Shown: positions 19,212 through 28,442, counted from the stretch's first letter. The stretch is DNA of 64,000 nucleotides from Xanthobacter oligotrophicus (GCF_008364685.1 NZ_VTTL01000006.1:1-64000), one strand, 5' to 3'. The notes: generated from the letters alone by a model not told the origin. Program-made: numbers and translations.

Positions 19212-19922
19212 TCACTCCGCGGTGAGTGAGGCGAGCTTGCGCTTGCCGGGCGGGGCCTTGGCCTGCTCGTCCAGCCAGTCGGCCATGACGAGGCCCCAGG
19301 CGATGTCCTGCTGGATGGCATGCTGCGCCCGCTCCGGATCGCGCGCCCGGAGCGCTTCCAGAACGTCATAGTGGCGGTGGTCCTCGCCGGCGATTTGGCG
19401 CGGCGGCAACGTGGAGTGGAACACGCTGAGCAGCGGCCCCATCAGGGTCCACATGTTCTCCACGATGGATTCGAGCAGCGGCAGCTCGGCGATCTCGATC
19501 AGCGCGAAGTGGAAGTCGCGGTTCTTCAGGCTCGCCTTCTTCGGGTTGGAGGCGGCGGCCTCGATGAACTCGTCCTGGATCTGCTCCAGCCGGCGGATCT
19601 GCTTGTCGGTGATGCGCTCCGCCGCGCGGGCGGAAGCCGCGCCCTCCAGCTCCATGCGGATGAGCTGGATCTCCTTCAGCCGCGCGCTGTCCAAGAGCGG
19701 CACATGGATGGCGGTGGCGGCCTTCATCTCCAGCGCCTGCTCGCTCACGAGGCGGAAGATGGCCTCGCGCACGGGGGTGATGGAGGTGCCGAGATCGGCC
19801 GCGAGCGCGGAGATGCGCAGCCGCTCGCCGGGCTCGAACTGCCCGTCGATCAGCGCCCGGCGGATGCGGCCGTAGACGCGGGCCGAAAGATTTTCCTTCT
19901 CGATCTGCCGCAACTCGGCCAT
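19212..19922 (-). CDS. GntR-family (FCD-type) transcriptional regulator
   Basis: DNA-binding regulator of 236 residues. The N-terminal winged helix reads YGRIRRALIDGQFEPGERL, then LGTSITPVREAIFRL near residue 50. The C-terminal helical FCD ligand-binding domain contains NRDFHFALIEIAELP and a late His in DHRHYDVLEAL, which fits metal or carboxylate binding. It is preceded by the GldA-like gene with a 40-base gap, so they probably form one transcript. Three copies of a TATCATAC motif around this locus are candidate binding sites for it. Confidence 0.9.
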   Translation of the reverse strand: MAELRQIEKENLSARVYGRIRRALIDGQFEPGERLRISALAADLGTSITPVREAIFRLVSEQALEMKAATAIHVPLLDSARLKEIQLIRMELEGAASARAAERITDKQIRRLEQIQDEFIEAAASNPKKASLKNRDFHFALIEIAELPLLESIVENMWTLMGPLLSVFHSTLPPRQIAGEDHRHYDVLEALRARDPERAQHAIQQDIAWGLVMADWLDEQAKAPPGKRKLASLTAE

Positions 19923-19956
19923 GGCATCCAACGCTTCTGAAGGGGTCCAGATACAC

Positions 19957-19970
19957 CCTATATCATACGG
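19957..19970. promoter_or_regulatory. TATCATAC motif between the GldA-like and GntR genes
   Basis: CCTATATCATACGG overlaps the stop codon of the GldA-like gene and lies about 35 bases upstream of the GntR start. It shares TATATCATAC with the livJ-type promoter site at 13455-13464. It may be an autoregulatory operator. Confidence 0.4.
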
Positions 19971-21108
19971 CCAGCGCCGGTGCGGTGCTGGGGGATTTGC
20001 TCCCCTGCATTGCATCCTCCACAAGCGCGTCCGCGAACCGCCCCGCCTCGATGGCGAGGATGGCGCGCACCACCTCCGCCTCTTCCAGCACCCGAGGGAA
20101 ATGCCGGGCATGGGGCGCCGACAAGGTGAGGCGGGCGATGGTGTCCGCTTCCTCAGGCGTGGGCGCCGCGCCGGCGAGGGCGGTGAGGCTCGTGGGCAGG
20201 CCGGTGGCGTTGTAGAAGCCGAGGAGATCGGCGAAGAAATTCGCGTCGCGGCCTTCCAGCACCAGTTGCACCAGCACCCCATAGGCCACTTCCAGCCCGT
20301 GCAGCGCGCGGGCATATTTCGGCACCGCGGAGAGGCCACGCGTCATGGAATGGGCGATGGAGAGGCCGCCGCTCTCGAAGCTGAGGCCGCTCATGAGCAC
20401 GGTGGCCTCCACCACCAGGTCGAGGGCGTCGTCCGCTTCCTTGCGGTCCACGGCAGCGAGGGCGGCCGGGGCGTGGCGTCGCAGCACGTCGTAGCAGCCG
20501 CGGGCGAGGATGAGGGCCGAGAAGGCGGGGTCGGCACCGAACACGTTGCGGCCCTTCGCGGCCACGCAGCGCTCCACCTCGAACAGTTTCACCACCGCGT
20601 CGCCGATGCCGGCGAGGAACAGCTGGCGCGGCGCCTCGGCGATGACTTGGGTATCCACCAGCACCAGGTCCGGATTGGCGGGCAGCTTCTCCACCGCCAG
20701 CAGGCGGTGGTCGTCGTCATAGAGCACGTAATTATGGCTGGTGGGCGCGTCGGTGGAGGCGATGGTGGGGATGGTCGCCACCTTCGCGCCGATGCGGTTG
20801 GCCAGCGCCTTGCCCGCATCGATGCACTTGCCGCCGCCCGCCGCCGCCACCAGCGGGGGCGGGGTGTCACCCAGCGCGGCGCGAAGGCGGTCGATCTCCG
20901 ATGGCGAGCTTTCCCCGCCGAAGCGCAGGCGGACGAGGTTCACCCCCGCCGCCCGGCACGAGGCCTGAAGGTGGTCGCCGAACAGATCGTCGATGAAGGG
21001 ATCGATGACCAGCGCGGCGCTGTCGGTGAGGCGCGCCAGCTCGGGACCGAGATGATCCAGCGCGCCCTTGCCCTGCACATAGCGCCGCGGCGCGCCGAAC
21101 ACCTTCAT
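19963..21108 (-). CDS. Iron-containing alcohol dehydrogenase, glycerol dehydrogenase-like
   Basis: Metal-dependent NAD-linked dehydrogenase of 381 residues from the ATG at 21108 (MKVFGAPRRYVQGKGAL), which has a GGAGGG ribosome site. The NAD-binding motif GGGKCIDAGKALAN is near residue 92. The block STDAPTSHNYVLYDD matches GldA. Metal ligands are probably Asp in GIGDAVVK, His in SIAHSMTRGL and His in ALHGLEVAYG, all present. It is closest in pattern to glycerol dehydrogenase, but related enzymes oxidise hydroxy acids. It precedes the GntR gene on the same strand and shares an operator motif with the liv-type operon. Confidence 0.88.
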   Translation of the reverse strand: MKVFGAPRRYVQGKGALDHLGPELARLTDSAALVIDPFIDDLFGDHLQASCRAAGVNLVRLRFGGESSPSEIDRLRAALGDTPPPLVAAAGGGKCIDAGKALANRIGAKVATIPTIASTDAPTSHNYVLYDDDHRLLAVEKLPANPDLVLVDTQVIAEAPRQLFLAGIGDAVVKLFEVERCVAAKGRNVFGADPAFSALILARGCYDVLRRHAPAALAAVDRKEADDALDLVVEATVLMSGLSFESGGLSIAHSMTRGLSAVPKYARALHGLEVAYGVLVQLVLEGRDANFFADLLGFYNATGLPTSLTALAGAAPTPEEADTIARLTLSAPHARHFPRVLEEAEVVRAILAIEAGRFADALVEDAMQGSKSPSTAPALAV

Positions 21109-21170
21109 CTGGACCCTCCGATTCTTGTCCTGCGTCTGGCGGGGCACGCCCCATGGGCGCCGTTCCGAAC

Positions 21171-21202
21171 ATGATATATCGTGTATGATAATCGGAGATC
21201 AA
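21171..21202 (-). promoter_or_regulatory. Promoter and putative GntR operator of the GldA-like gene
   Basis: Reading leftward, TTGATC (21202-21197) and TATATC (21178-21173) are 18 bases apart. The spacer contains TATCATACACGA, so the shared TATCATAC motif lies between the -35 and -10 elements. This geometry fits repression by a bound regulator. Confidence 0.55.
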
Positions 21203-21286
21203 GCGTCTCCGGGGCAAGACGTTCCATTTCGGGCTCGGATACGACCGCCCTTTTCAGGGGCGGGCCACCTGCCGTAAAAGGCCGGC

Positions 21287-21829
21287 ATGCCGATCCGTCC
21301 CGCCACCCCCGCCGACATCCCCGCCATCGCCGCCATCTATGACGAGGCCGTGCGCATCGGCACCGCCTCGTTCGAGCTGGCGCCGCCCGGCGTCAGCGAG
21401 ATGATGCGCCGCCACGCGGCCCTTGTGGAGGCGGGCTTTCCCTATCTGGTCCTGGAAGAGGGTGGGGCGGTGCTGGGCTATGCCTATGTCAGCGCCTTCC
21501 GCCCGCGCATCGCCTATCGCCACACGGTGGAGAATTCCATCTATGTGGCGCCTGCGGCGCAGGGGCGCGGGGTCGGCCGCGCCCTGCTGGAAGCGCTGAT
21601 CGCGGCGTGCGAGGCTGCAGGCTTCCGCCAGATGGTGGCAGTGATCGGCGACAGCGCCAATGCAGGCTCCATCGGCCTGCACCGCGCCTGCGGCTTCGCC
21701 GATATCGGCATCCTGCCGGCCACCGGCCTGAAGTTCGGCCGGTGGATCGATACGGTGCTCATGCAACGCTCCCTCGGACCCGGCGCCGACACCGTGCCCG
21801 AGGAAGCGGACCTCAGCTTCAGCGGGTGA
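21287..21829 (+). CDS. GNAT-family N-acetyltransferase (phosphinothricin acetyltransferase-like)
   Basis: Cytoplasmic acetyltransferase of 180 residues. It begins [20 protein letters not shown] and has the acetyl-CoA loop [18 protein letters not shown] near residue 85, followed by [19 protein letters not shown]. This pattern matches the Pat/MddA group that acetylates phosphinothricin or methionine sulfoximine-type compounds; the natural substrate here is unknown. It runs tail to tail with argB, and the two stop regions overlap by 11 bases. Confidence 0.88.
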   Translation: MPIRPATPADIPAIAAIYDEAVRIGTASFELAPPGVSEMMRRHAALVEAGFPYLVLEEGGAVLGYAYVSAFRPRIAYRHTVENSIYVAPAAQGRGVGRALLEALIAACEAAGFRQMVAVIGDSANAGSIGLHRACGFADIGILPATGLKFGRWIDTVLMQRSLGPGADTVPEEADLSFSG

Positions 21830-22727
21830 TCAGCGTGCCCGCGCCGTGGTCGGTGAGCAGTTCCAGCAGCACCGCGTGGGGCACCTTGCCGTCGAGGATG
21901 ACGACGCCTTCCACGCCCGCCTCCAGGGCGTAGATGCAGGTCTCCACCTTGGGGATCATGCCGCCGGAAATGGTGCCGTCGGCGATCAGCGCCCGCACCT
22001 CGGCGATGGTCAGCTTGGGCAGCAGCTGCTTGTTCTTGTCCAGCACGCCGGGCACGTCGGTGAGCAGCAGGAAGCGCTTGGCCCCGAGCGCGCCGGCGAT
22101 GGCGCCCGCGAAGGTGTCGGCGTTCACGTTGTAGGTGCCGCCGTCCACCGCCGCCGCCACCGGGGCGAGCACCGGGATCAGATCGCGGCCGAGGATCTGG
22201 TCGAGCACGGTGGTGTCCACCGTGTCCGGCTCGCCCACGAAGCCGAGGTCCACCACATGGTCGTTGTCCACCACCACGCGGTTGGCCTTGCGGGCGCGAA
22301 CCATGTTGCCGTCCTTGCCGCACAGGCCGATGGCCTTGCCGCCGGCCTCGTTGATGAAGCCCACGATCTGCTTGTTGATGGAGCCGGCGAGCACCATCTC
22401 CACGATTTCCACCGTGGCCTTGTCGGTGATGCGCAGGCCGGCCGCGAACTCGGACTTGATGCCGAGCTTGGCCAGCATGGCGCCGATCTGCGGGCCGCCG
22501 CCGTGCACCACCACCGGGTTCACGCCCGACTGCTCCAGCAGCACGATGTCCTGCGCGAAGGTGCGCGCACCTTCCTCGCCGCTGATGGCATGGCCGCCAT
22601 ACTTCACCACGACGATGGCGTCGTCGTAGCGCTGCATGTGGGGCAGCGCCTTGGCCAGCACCTCGGCCTGCAGCTGGGCTTCCGACACCTGCGTGGAAAG
22701 GGGCTCGTTCATGACGGGCTCGCTCAT
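21819..22727 (-). CDS. argB: Acetylglutamate kinase
   Basis: ArgB phosphorylates N-acetylglutamate, the second step of arginine synthesis. The 302-residue protein has an N-terminal helix region ([19 protein letters not shown]) typical of the arginine-sensitive hexameric type. It then has VVKYGGHAI near residue 42 and [13 protein letters not shown] near residue 72 for ATP and substrate binding, and a C-terminal [14 protein letters not shown]. Two in-frame ATGs (22727 and 22712) are possible starts. It stands alone, without other arg genes nearby. Confidence 0.97.
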   Translation of the reverse strand: MSEPVMNEPLSTQVSEAQLQAEVLAKALPHMQRYDDAIVVVKYGGHAISGEEGARTFAQDIVLLEQSGVNPVVVHGGGPQIGAMLAKLGIKSEFAAGLRITDKATVEIVEMVLAGSINKQIVGFINEAGGKAIGLCGKDGNMVRARKANRVVVDNDHVVDLGFVGEPDTVDTTVLDQILGRDLIPVLAPVAAAVDGGTYNVNADTFAGAIAGALGAKRFLLLTDVPGVLDKNKQLLPKLTIAEVRALIADGTISGGMIPKVETCIYALEAGVEGVVILDGKVPHAVLLELLTDHGAGTLITR

Positions 22728-23001
22728 GAGTCTTGGAGAGCCCCCGGCGGGTGCCGGGGCGGCGCCGTTCTAGCCGTTTCCCCGGCGCCGTGAAAGGGCA
22801 TGGCGGTGGGCGGCGCGTGGGCCTATCTTTTGCGCATATTCCCTAGCGTCAGTCTTCCACTGGTCGCGGAAAGGTGATCAGAAGCGGCCACCGACCCAAC
22901 ACATTCGGCAGGTCAACAGCCCCCGGCACTCCGGGTGCGACCTGCCTTCAGGACGCTGCTGCCTCCCCCTCCAGCCATTCGCCAGAGATCGCACGGCCCA
23001 G

Positions 23002-24639
23002 ATGACCACCCCCTCGTCCGCTTCCCCAGCGTTGCATTCGTCCGCCGCGCAGGGCCATCCCGTCCTCGGCCACCCTGTACATGCCGCGCCGCCGCGCCTG
23101 CCGCATGATCTGCGCGGACGCTGGATCGCGCTGCTGTTCGTCGCCTGTTTCGCGCTGGTGGCGGTGCCGATCCTGACGCACCCCCTGCCGCCCCTGTCGG
23201 ACTATGTGAACCATCTGGCGCGCATGCACGTCATCGCCGCGCTGCCGGACGATCCCGACATCGCGCGCTTCTACTATCTCAAGTGGTCCATCCTGCCGAA
23301 CGTGATGATGGACCTGATCGTGCCGGTCATCGAGCGGGTCACCGACATCTATACCGCCGGCGAGATCTACACGCTCATGTGCTTCGCCCTCATCGCCGGC
23401 GGCACGCTGACGCTCAACCGGGCGCTGTTCGGCATGTGGTCGGCGCTGCCGCTGGTGGCCTTCCCGCTGCTCTACAACGCCATCTTCCTCATCGGCGTGA
23501 TGAATTATTACTTCGGCATCGGCCTGGCGCTGTTCGCGCTCGCGGCCTGGGCGTTCCTGCGCGACAAGCCGTGGCCGTGGCGGTTCGTCATCTCGACGCT
23601 GTTCGTGGTGGCGCTGTTCTTCTGCCACCTGTTCGCGGCGGGGGTGTATGGCGTCGGCCTCCTCGCCTTCGAGCTGGACCGCCTGCGCCAGGGCCACGGC
23701 CGGCCGTGGGGGCCGCGGCTTGCCACCTTCGTGGCGGCGGGCCTGCCCTTCCTGCCCATCGTCCCGCTCCTGATCGCCAGCCCCACCTGGGGCCTCAGCA
23801 CCGAGAATATCTGGGAGCCGCAGGGCAAGGTCGAAGGCCTCGAAATGGTCGTGAACGTCTATTTCGACTTCGTGGCCGTCCTTTTGACCGCCGTGGTGCT
23901 GGGGGCAGCCATCTGGGCCGCGCGACACCGCCTGCTCCATGTCCATTCGCTGATGCTGCCGCTGCTCCTGGTGGCCGGGGTGGTCTATCTCGCCATGCCG
24001 CGCGTGGTGTTCGCCAGCTACATGGCCGACCAGCGCCTGCCGGTGGCCATCGCCTTCTTCGTGCTCGCGGCCATGCGCGCGGACCTGCGCCATCGCCTGG
24101 CCCGGCGCGGCTTCGCGGTGGTGCTGATCCTGCTGCTGGCGGTCCGCGTCGGCGAAGTGCAGGTGGTGTGGGACCGCCTGTCCCAGTGGACGGTGGCGTT
24201 CCGCCAGTCGGTGGAGCAGATCAGGCCCGGCTCCCGCATCCTGGTCGCCTATGCCGATGTCAACGGCGGCAACGATCCGCGCGATCTCGGCTTGGTCCAT
24301 GCCGCCTGCCTCGCCATGATCGAGAAGTCGTCGCTGGTCACCACCGCCTTCGCGGTGAAGGGCAAGCAGATCCTGCGCGTGCACGAGCCCTATCGCAGCC
24401 ATGTGGACACCGAGGACGGCACCCCGCCCCAGATCGAGCAGCTGCTCGTGACCGAGGAGGAGCCGAGTGCCGACGGCCCGCGCTACTGGGACCTGTGGCC
24501 GCAGAACTTCGAATATGTCTATGTGCTCTTCACCGAGCGGGGCGCCCCCAATCCGGACAGCGACCGGCTGAAGCTGGTGTTCGAGGGCGAGCGCTTCCAG
24601 CTCTACCAGGTGATCCCGCCCAGCGCCCCGCCGTCCTGA
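23002..24639 (+). CDS. Large polytopic membrane protein, unknown function
   Basis: I do not recognise the family with certainty. The 545-residue protein has a soluble N-terminal tail of about 45 residues and then about nine to ten hydrophobic segments (for example WIALLFVACFALVAVPIL near residue 47 and LIAGGTLTLNRALF). A long loop near residue 60 contains LSDYVNHLARM. The last 140 residues are soluble and probably periplasmic. The layout, with an acidic loop after the first segment, resembles GT-C glycosyltransferases, but this is only a shape argument. It is divergent from argB and 89 bases upstream of phnM. Confidence 0.75.
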   Translation: MTTPSSASPALHSSAAQGHPVLGHPVHAAPPRLPHDLRGRWIALLFVACFALVAVPILTHPLPPLSDYVNHLARMHVIAALPDDPDIARFYYLKWSILPNVMMDLIVPVIERVTDIYTAGEIYTLMCFALIAGGTLTLNRALFGMWSALPLVAFPLLYNAIFLIGVMNYYFGIGLALFALAAWAFLRDKPWPWRFVISTLFVVALFFCHLFAAGVYGVGLLAFELDRLRQGHGRPWGPRLATFVAAGLPFLPIVPLLIASPTWGLSTENIWEPQGKVEGLEMVVNVYFDFVAVLLTAVVLGAAIWAARHRLLHVHSLMLPLLLVAGVVYLAMPRVVFASYMADQRLPVAIAFFVLAAMRADLRHRLARRGFAVVLILLLAVRVGEVQVVWDRLSQWTVAFRQSVEQIRPGSRILVAYADVNGGNDPRDLGLVHAACLAMIEKSSLVTTAFAVKGKQILRVHEPYRSHVDTEDGTPPQIEQLLVTEEEPSADGPRYWDLWPQNFEYVYVLFTERGAPNPDSDRLKLVFEGERFQLYQVIPPSAPPS

Positions 24640-24728
24640 ACCGCGGGGGCGTGCCGTCACCCACCGTGCGGTCACTTGGCCGTCACGGGTTCGGTGCAAG
24701 GCATGCCCCTTTCCGGTACAGAGCCCCC

Positions 24729-25862
24729 ATGGAAACCGTCTACACCAACGCCCGCCTGATCCTCGACGACGAGGTGATCGACGGCACCCTCACCGTCCGC
24801 GACGGCGTCATCGTCGCCGTGGACGCGGGCCGCGCCCATGCGCCATCGGCCATGGACTGCGCGGGAGATTTCATCGCCCCCGGCATCGTCGACCTGCACA
24901 CCGACGCACTGGAAGGCCATTTCGTGCCGCGCCCCAAGGTGTTCTGGCCGGACGCGCGGGCCGCCGCGCTGGCCCATGACGGCCAGACGGTGGCGAGCGG
25001 CATCACCACCGTGTTCGACGCCATCTGCGCCGGTGGCTTCGACCAGGCCAAGGTGGAGCGGCGGGACCTGTTCGAGCTGATGCTGGACGCGGTGGAGGAC
25101 GGCGCCGGCCTGTTCCGCGCCCACCACCTCGTCCACCTGCGCTGTGAGATGACGGACCCCGACCTGCTGGCGCTGGTGGAACCGGCGCTGGCGCGATCCA
25201 CCCTCGCCTTCGCCTCCCTCATGGACCACACTCCCGGCGCCCGGCAGTGGCGCAACGTGGACGTGCTGCGCGGCTTTCTCCTCGGCATCGGCAAGGATGC
25301 CGGCGAGGCGGAGCGCGAGATCGCCGAGCGCACCGCGCGTGGACGCTCCAACGTGGAGCGCAATTTCGCGCCGCTGGTGGAGATGCTGGCGGCCACCAAC
25401 CTCGTGCGTGCCAGCCACGACGACACCACGGATGATCACGTGCGCCTCGCCCAGGAGGCCGGCTGCACCGTGAGCGAGTTCCCCACCACCCGCGCGGCCG
25501 CCGTCGCGGCGCGGGCGTCGGGGCTTGCCACCATCGGCGGCGCGCCCAACGTGGTGCGCGGCGGCTCCCATTCAGGCGGCGTCGCCATGGGCGCGCTGGC
25601 GGGGGAGGGGCTGGTGGATGCCCTCGCTTCCGACTACGTGCCGGCGAGCCTGCTGCAGGCGGCGGTGCGGCTCCATCTCGCCGATGGCCTGACGCTGCCG
25701 CGGGCCATGACCCTCGTCACCGGCAATCCGGCCCAGATGGCCGGGCTTGCCGATCGCGGCCGGCTGGCTGAAGGGCTTCGGGCCGACCTGCTGCGCTTCC
25801 GCATCGTGGACACGACGCCGGTGGTGCGGCAGGTGATGGTGGACGGCGAGCGGGTGTTCTGA
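24729..25862 (+). CDS. phnM: Alpha-D-ribose 1-methylphosphonate 5-triphosphate diphosphatase (PhnM)
   Basis: PhnM is an amidohydrolase-fold enzyme of the C-P lyase pathway that removes pyrophosphate from ribosyl methylphosphonate triphosphate. The 377-residue protein has the first metal motif GIVDLHTDALEGH near residue 53. It also has HHLVHLRCEM, ASHDDTTDDHV near residue 232, the block GGAPNVVRGGSHSG and a C-terminal ADLLRFRI. All are PhnM signatures. No other phn gene is present within 24 kb on either side, so it is isolated here. It may have another phosphodiester or triphosphate substrate, or complement a distant phn operon. Confidence 0.9.
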   Translation: METVYTNARLILDDEVIDGTLTVRDGVIVAVDAGRAHAPSAMDCAGDFIAPGIVDLHTDALEGHFVPRPKVFWPDARAAALAHDGQTVASGITTVFDAICAGGFDQAKVERRDLFELMLDAVEDGAGLFRAHHLVHLRCEMTDPDLLALVEPALARSTLAFASLMDHTPGARQWRNVDVLRGFLLGIGKDAGEAEREIAERTARGRSNVERNFAPLVEMLAATNLVRASHDDTTDDHVRLAQEAGCTVSEFPTTRAAAVAARASGLATIGGAPNVVRGGSHSGGVAMGALAGEGLVDALASDYVPASLLQAAVRLHLADGLTLPRAMTLVTGNPAQMAGLADRGRLAEGLRADLLRFRIVDTTPVVRQVMVDGERVF

Positions 25863-25863
25863 G

Positions 25864-25888
25864 CGTCCCTGGCCCTAAAACAGGGACG
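25864..25888. terminator. Hairpin between convergent phnM and DUF2125 genes
   Basis: CGTCCCTG (25864-25871) pairs with CAGGGACG (25881-25888) around a 9-base loop. It overlaps the last codons of the DUF2125 gene. There is no long T-run, so terminator function is uncertain. Confidence 0.4.
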
Positions 25889-26939
25889 GGACGATGCCCA
25901 CCGGGAAGCCGGCGAGCTTGAGCGTGCCCGCCTCGAAGCTGAGCGCGAAGGTGGTGCCCTTGCGCCCCTCCACCTCGCCCTGCTTGCCCACCATGGCCAG
26001 TGCGCCGACGATGGGCGACACCTCGCGCGGGACCACGCCGGCGCGGTCGAGCCCCTTCACCAGGTCGTTGAGGCCGGCGAAGCCCAGGTCGAGCTTGCCG
26101 TTCAGCCGCCCCTGCTGATCCAGCGAGACGGCGCCGGTGGAGGTCACTGCGAGCTTGGGCGAGGTCACCGCGAAGCGCTCCAGCGTCGCCGTGCCGCCAG
26201 CCGCCGCCCAGGCCTTGAGGCGCTGGACGACCGGCATGGGGCGCAGGTCCGCCGAGGCGGTGACGGTGCCCTGAAGGGTCATGTCCACCGGGCCGGTGAC
26301 GCCCAGCGCATTGAGCACGGCGCTCTCCCCGCCGCGCATGCCCGAGGCATAGTCCACCCCGTCGGGCTTGCCGTCCGTGCCGGGGGCGAGGCGGGCATGA
26401 AACTCGAACAGGCGGGCCGTGGCGAGGGGTGACGGGGGCGCCCCGGCTGCTCCCGGCTGCTCGATGCGCATGTCGTGGGCCTGCAGCGAGAAGCGCTGCG
26501 GCCGCCCGGACAGGTCGCCGACACCGCTCATCTGCAGTAGCGACCAATTGGCCCCATAGGCGCTGCCGGTGTTGAGGTCCTCGACCCGCGCCGGGCCGGC
26601 GAACTCGGCGACGATGTGGCTCGGTGCCCACACCTGAGCCACCGCATGGGCGGAGACCGCGGTGAAGCGCATGGCGTCGCCGCCCCGCGTCTCCAGCGTC
26701 GGGCTCTGGCAGCGCAGCTCGAAGCGGAACGGGAAGCCGCCGAGGCTACGGTCGGCGCAGCCCCAGATGCGGCCGAGCCGGGCTTCCCGGCCGATCCAGG
26801 CATCGATCTCACGCTGGGCGCGGTCCGCCGCATAGAACCACAGGCCGCTCCAGATCACGGCCAAGATCACCACGAGCGTGACCGGAACGATGACGAGCCA
26901 CGGCTTGCGGCGGGGAGGAAGGGCGTCGGTGGCGGTCAT
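25875..26939 (-). CDS. DUF2125 protein, membrane-anchored periplasmic
   Basis: A 354-residue protein of the alphaproteobacterial DUF2125 family. It has one N-terminal membrane segment (WLVIVPVTLVVILAVIWSGL, residues about 14-33), so most of it is periplasmic. The conserved start of the mature part is DAWIGREARLGRIW and then LGGFPFRFELRC. The rest is beta-rich, and the fold recalls AsmA-like lipid-handling proteins, but no function is established. The ATG at 26939 is chosen because residues upstream (frame open to 27497) are unrelated. It is divergent from the ChaC gene. Confidence 0.85.
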   Translation of the reverse strand: MTATDALPPRRKPWLVIVPVTLVVILAVIWSGLWFYAADRAQREIDAWIGREARLGRIWGCADRSLGGFPFRFELRCQSPTLETRGGDAMRFTAVSAHAVAQVWAPSHIVAEFAGPARVEDLNTGSAYGANWSLLQMSGVGDLSGRPQRFSLQAHDMRIEQPGAAGAPPSPLATARLFEFHARLAPGTDGKPDGVDYASGMRGGESAVLNALGVTGPVDMTLQGTVTASADLRPMPVVQRLKAWAAAGGTATLERFAVTSPKLAVTSTGAVSLDQQGRLNGKLDLGFAGLNDLVKGLDRAGVVPREVSPIVGALAMVGKQGEVEGRKGTTFALSFEAGTLKLAGFPVGIVPSLF

Positions 26940-27206
26940 GAACGTCCCTGGGAAGTGGCGGCCGTCGGAGCCGCCGTGCGGATCCATGCCGCGCAACAGG
27001 CCCCGACGGGTCGGGCAATATCGGTTTGCGCACGCGGGCGGCAGCCTGTTTCGCTCAAGGGCGGACCAGGCGCATGCTTGCGGCGGCAGGTGCCGGCTGT
27101 TAGGCGACGGTCTGGGGTTTCTGTCAACGCCCGAGCGCGTCGTGGCGCGGGCGGGCGCGTGTAATGATAACGCATTGAACACACGGTTGGAGCGTCGGGC
27201 GCATCC

Positions 27207-27842
27207 ATGGTGGACGAGCAGGGGGCGGGAAAGGGCGGCGGGCCAGCCGGCGTGATGCAGCCCCATTCGGGCGATGTCTGGGTGTTCGCCTATGGCTCGC
27301 TCATGTGGAATCCCGGCTTTGCCTTCGCCGAGCGGTGCGAGGCGCGGCTCACCGGCGCGCACCGGACCCTGTGTGTCTATTCGTTCCACCATCGCGGCAC
27401 GCCGGAACAGCCGGGCCTTGTGCTTGGGCTCGATCTGGGAGGCTCCTGCCGGGGTATCGCCTATCGCGTCGCCGCAGCGGACTGGCCGCAGACCCACGCC
27501 TACCTCACCGAGCGGGAGCAGATTTCCGGCGTCTATCGCGAGGTGACACGCCGCATCAGCCTGCTGGACGGATCAGGTCGCGAGGCGCCGGCGGTGGCCT
27601 ATCTGGTGAACCGCGCCCATCCCCAATATGCCCGCGGCCTGACCCTGCAGGACCAGCTTCACCTGGTACGACGCTCCCACGGCAAGTCGGGGCCGAACAC
27701 GGATTATGTGGTCGCCACCGTGAAGGCGCTGGAGGGCCTCGGCATCCGCGACGCGGCGCTCGCCTTCATCGTCCACCACCTGGCGGGCGGCCATGGCGCA
27801 CCGGCGGACCTGCCGGCGGACGACGAGAAGACGCTGCCCTGA
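27207..27842 (+). CDS. Gamma-glutamylcyclotransferase, ChaC family
   Basis: Cytoplasmic enzyme of 211 residues that releases 5-oxoproline, most likely from glutathione. The substrate loop VFAYGSLMWNPGF is near residue 25 and the catalytic glutamate lies in YLTEREQISGVYRE near residue 105; both are diagnostic of ChaC. The C-terminal part (GLTLQDQLHLVRRSHGKSGPNTDYV) is also typical. The first 20 residues are Gly-rich and probably a flexible extension. It is a single gene, divergent from the DUF2125 gene. Confidence 0.92.
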   Translation: MVDEQGAGKGGGPAGVMQPHSGDVWVFAYGSLMWNPGFAFAERCEARLTGAHRTLCVYSFHHRGTPEQPGLVLGLDLGGSCRGIAYRVAAADWPQTHAYLTEREQISGVYREVTRRISLLDGSGREAPAVAYLVNRAHPQYARGLTLQDQLHLVRRSHGKSGPNTDYVVATVKALEGLGIRDAALAFIVHHLAGGHGAPADLPADDEKTLP

Positions 27843-27911
27843 GGGCTGGTCACCTCGTGGGACGGCGAGGCGGCGCGGGTTCTGCCCTTAGCTTGACTGA
27901 AGCACCGTCGA

Positions 27912-27937
27912 CTCCCTCGCCCGCTTGCGGGGGAGGG
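27912..27937. repeat. Single intergenic hairpin repeat
   Basis: CTCCCTCGCCCGC followed by TTGCGGGGGAGGG forms an imperfect palindrome. It matches the left hairpin of the element at 13238-13368 but has no partner. It lies between convergent genes. Confidence 0.5.
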
Positions 27938-28038
27938 CTCACCGGGGTGTCCGGTCGCAGCAGCAGACTTTCAAACTGACACATCTCCGCCGTTCAGGCT
28001 TGACGAACGGCAAAGCCGCGAGATCGCCTTTCGCGCCC

Positions 28039-28440
28039 TCAGGCGGCGTGGCGACGGTCGTTGCGGCAGCGGGGCAGGCCGGTGGAGCGGGGGGCCGAAA
28101 GGACGGCGCCGCGGTCCATGAGGCGGCGCAGCGTAGGCGCGCCCTCCTCGCCGAAGACGTGGATATGGATTTCATCCCCGCGCGTGCGCAGCGCGGCATT
28201 GCGCGCGGCTTCGCCCGCGGGGCCGGCCCACATGGCGATGGCGCCGGCGGGCGTGCGCCGGGTGACCACCGCAAGGGCGTCGGGATAGTCGGGTGCGGCG
28301 TCGGCGGGGTAGACGGAAAACACATGACGCACGCCGTTCTCGTCGCGCCAAAAGCGGTAGCGCGAGCCGAGGCCGTGCTTCAAACCGTTGAGGTTGCCGG
28401 CATCCACAAGGGGGACGAGGAGCGAATCAGTTGCGTTCAT
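28039..28440 (-). CDS. Small hypothetical protein, possibly SOS-controlled
   Basis: I do not recognise this 133-residue protein. It starts MNATDSLLVPLVDAGNLNGL and contains FWRDENGVRHVFSVYPADAAPD, which looks like a compact cytoplasmic alpha/beta domain. The last 20 residues are Arg-rich. It has no signal peptide or membrane segment. A GAAC-N7-GAAC sequence, the alphaproteobacterial LexA-box form, ends 3 bases before the ATG, so the transcript may be leaderless and induced by DNA damage. It follows plsC by 33 bases but probably has its own promoter. Confidence 0.7.
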   Translation of the reverse strand: MNATDSLLVPLVDAGNLNGLKHGLGSRYRFWRDENGVRHVFSVYPADAAPDYPDALAVVTRRTPAGAIAMWAGPAGEAARNAALRTRGDEIHIHVFGEEGAPTLRRLMDRGAVLSAPRSTGLPRCRNDRRHAA

Positions 28441-28442
28441 GA

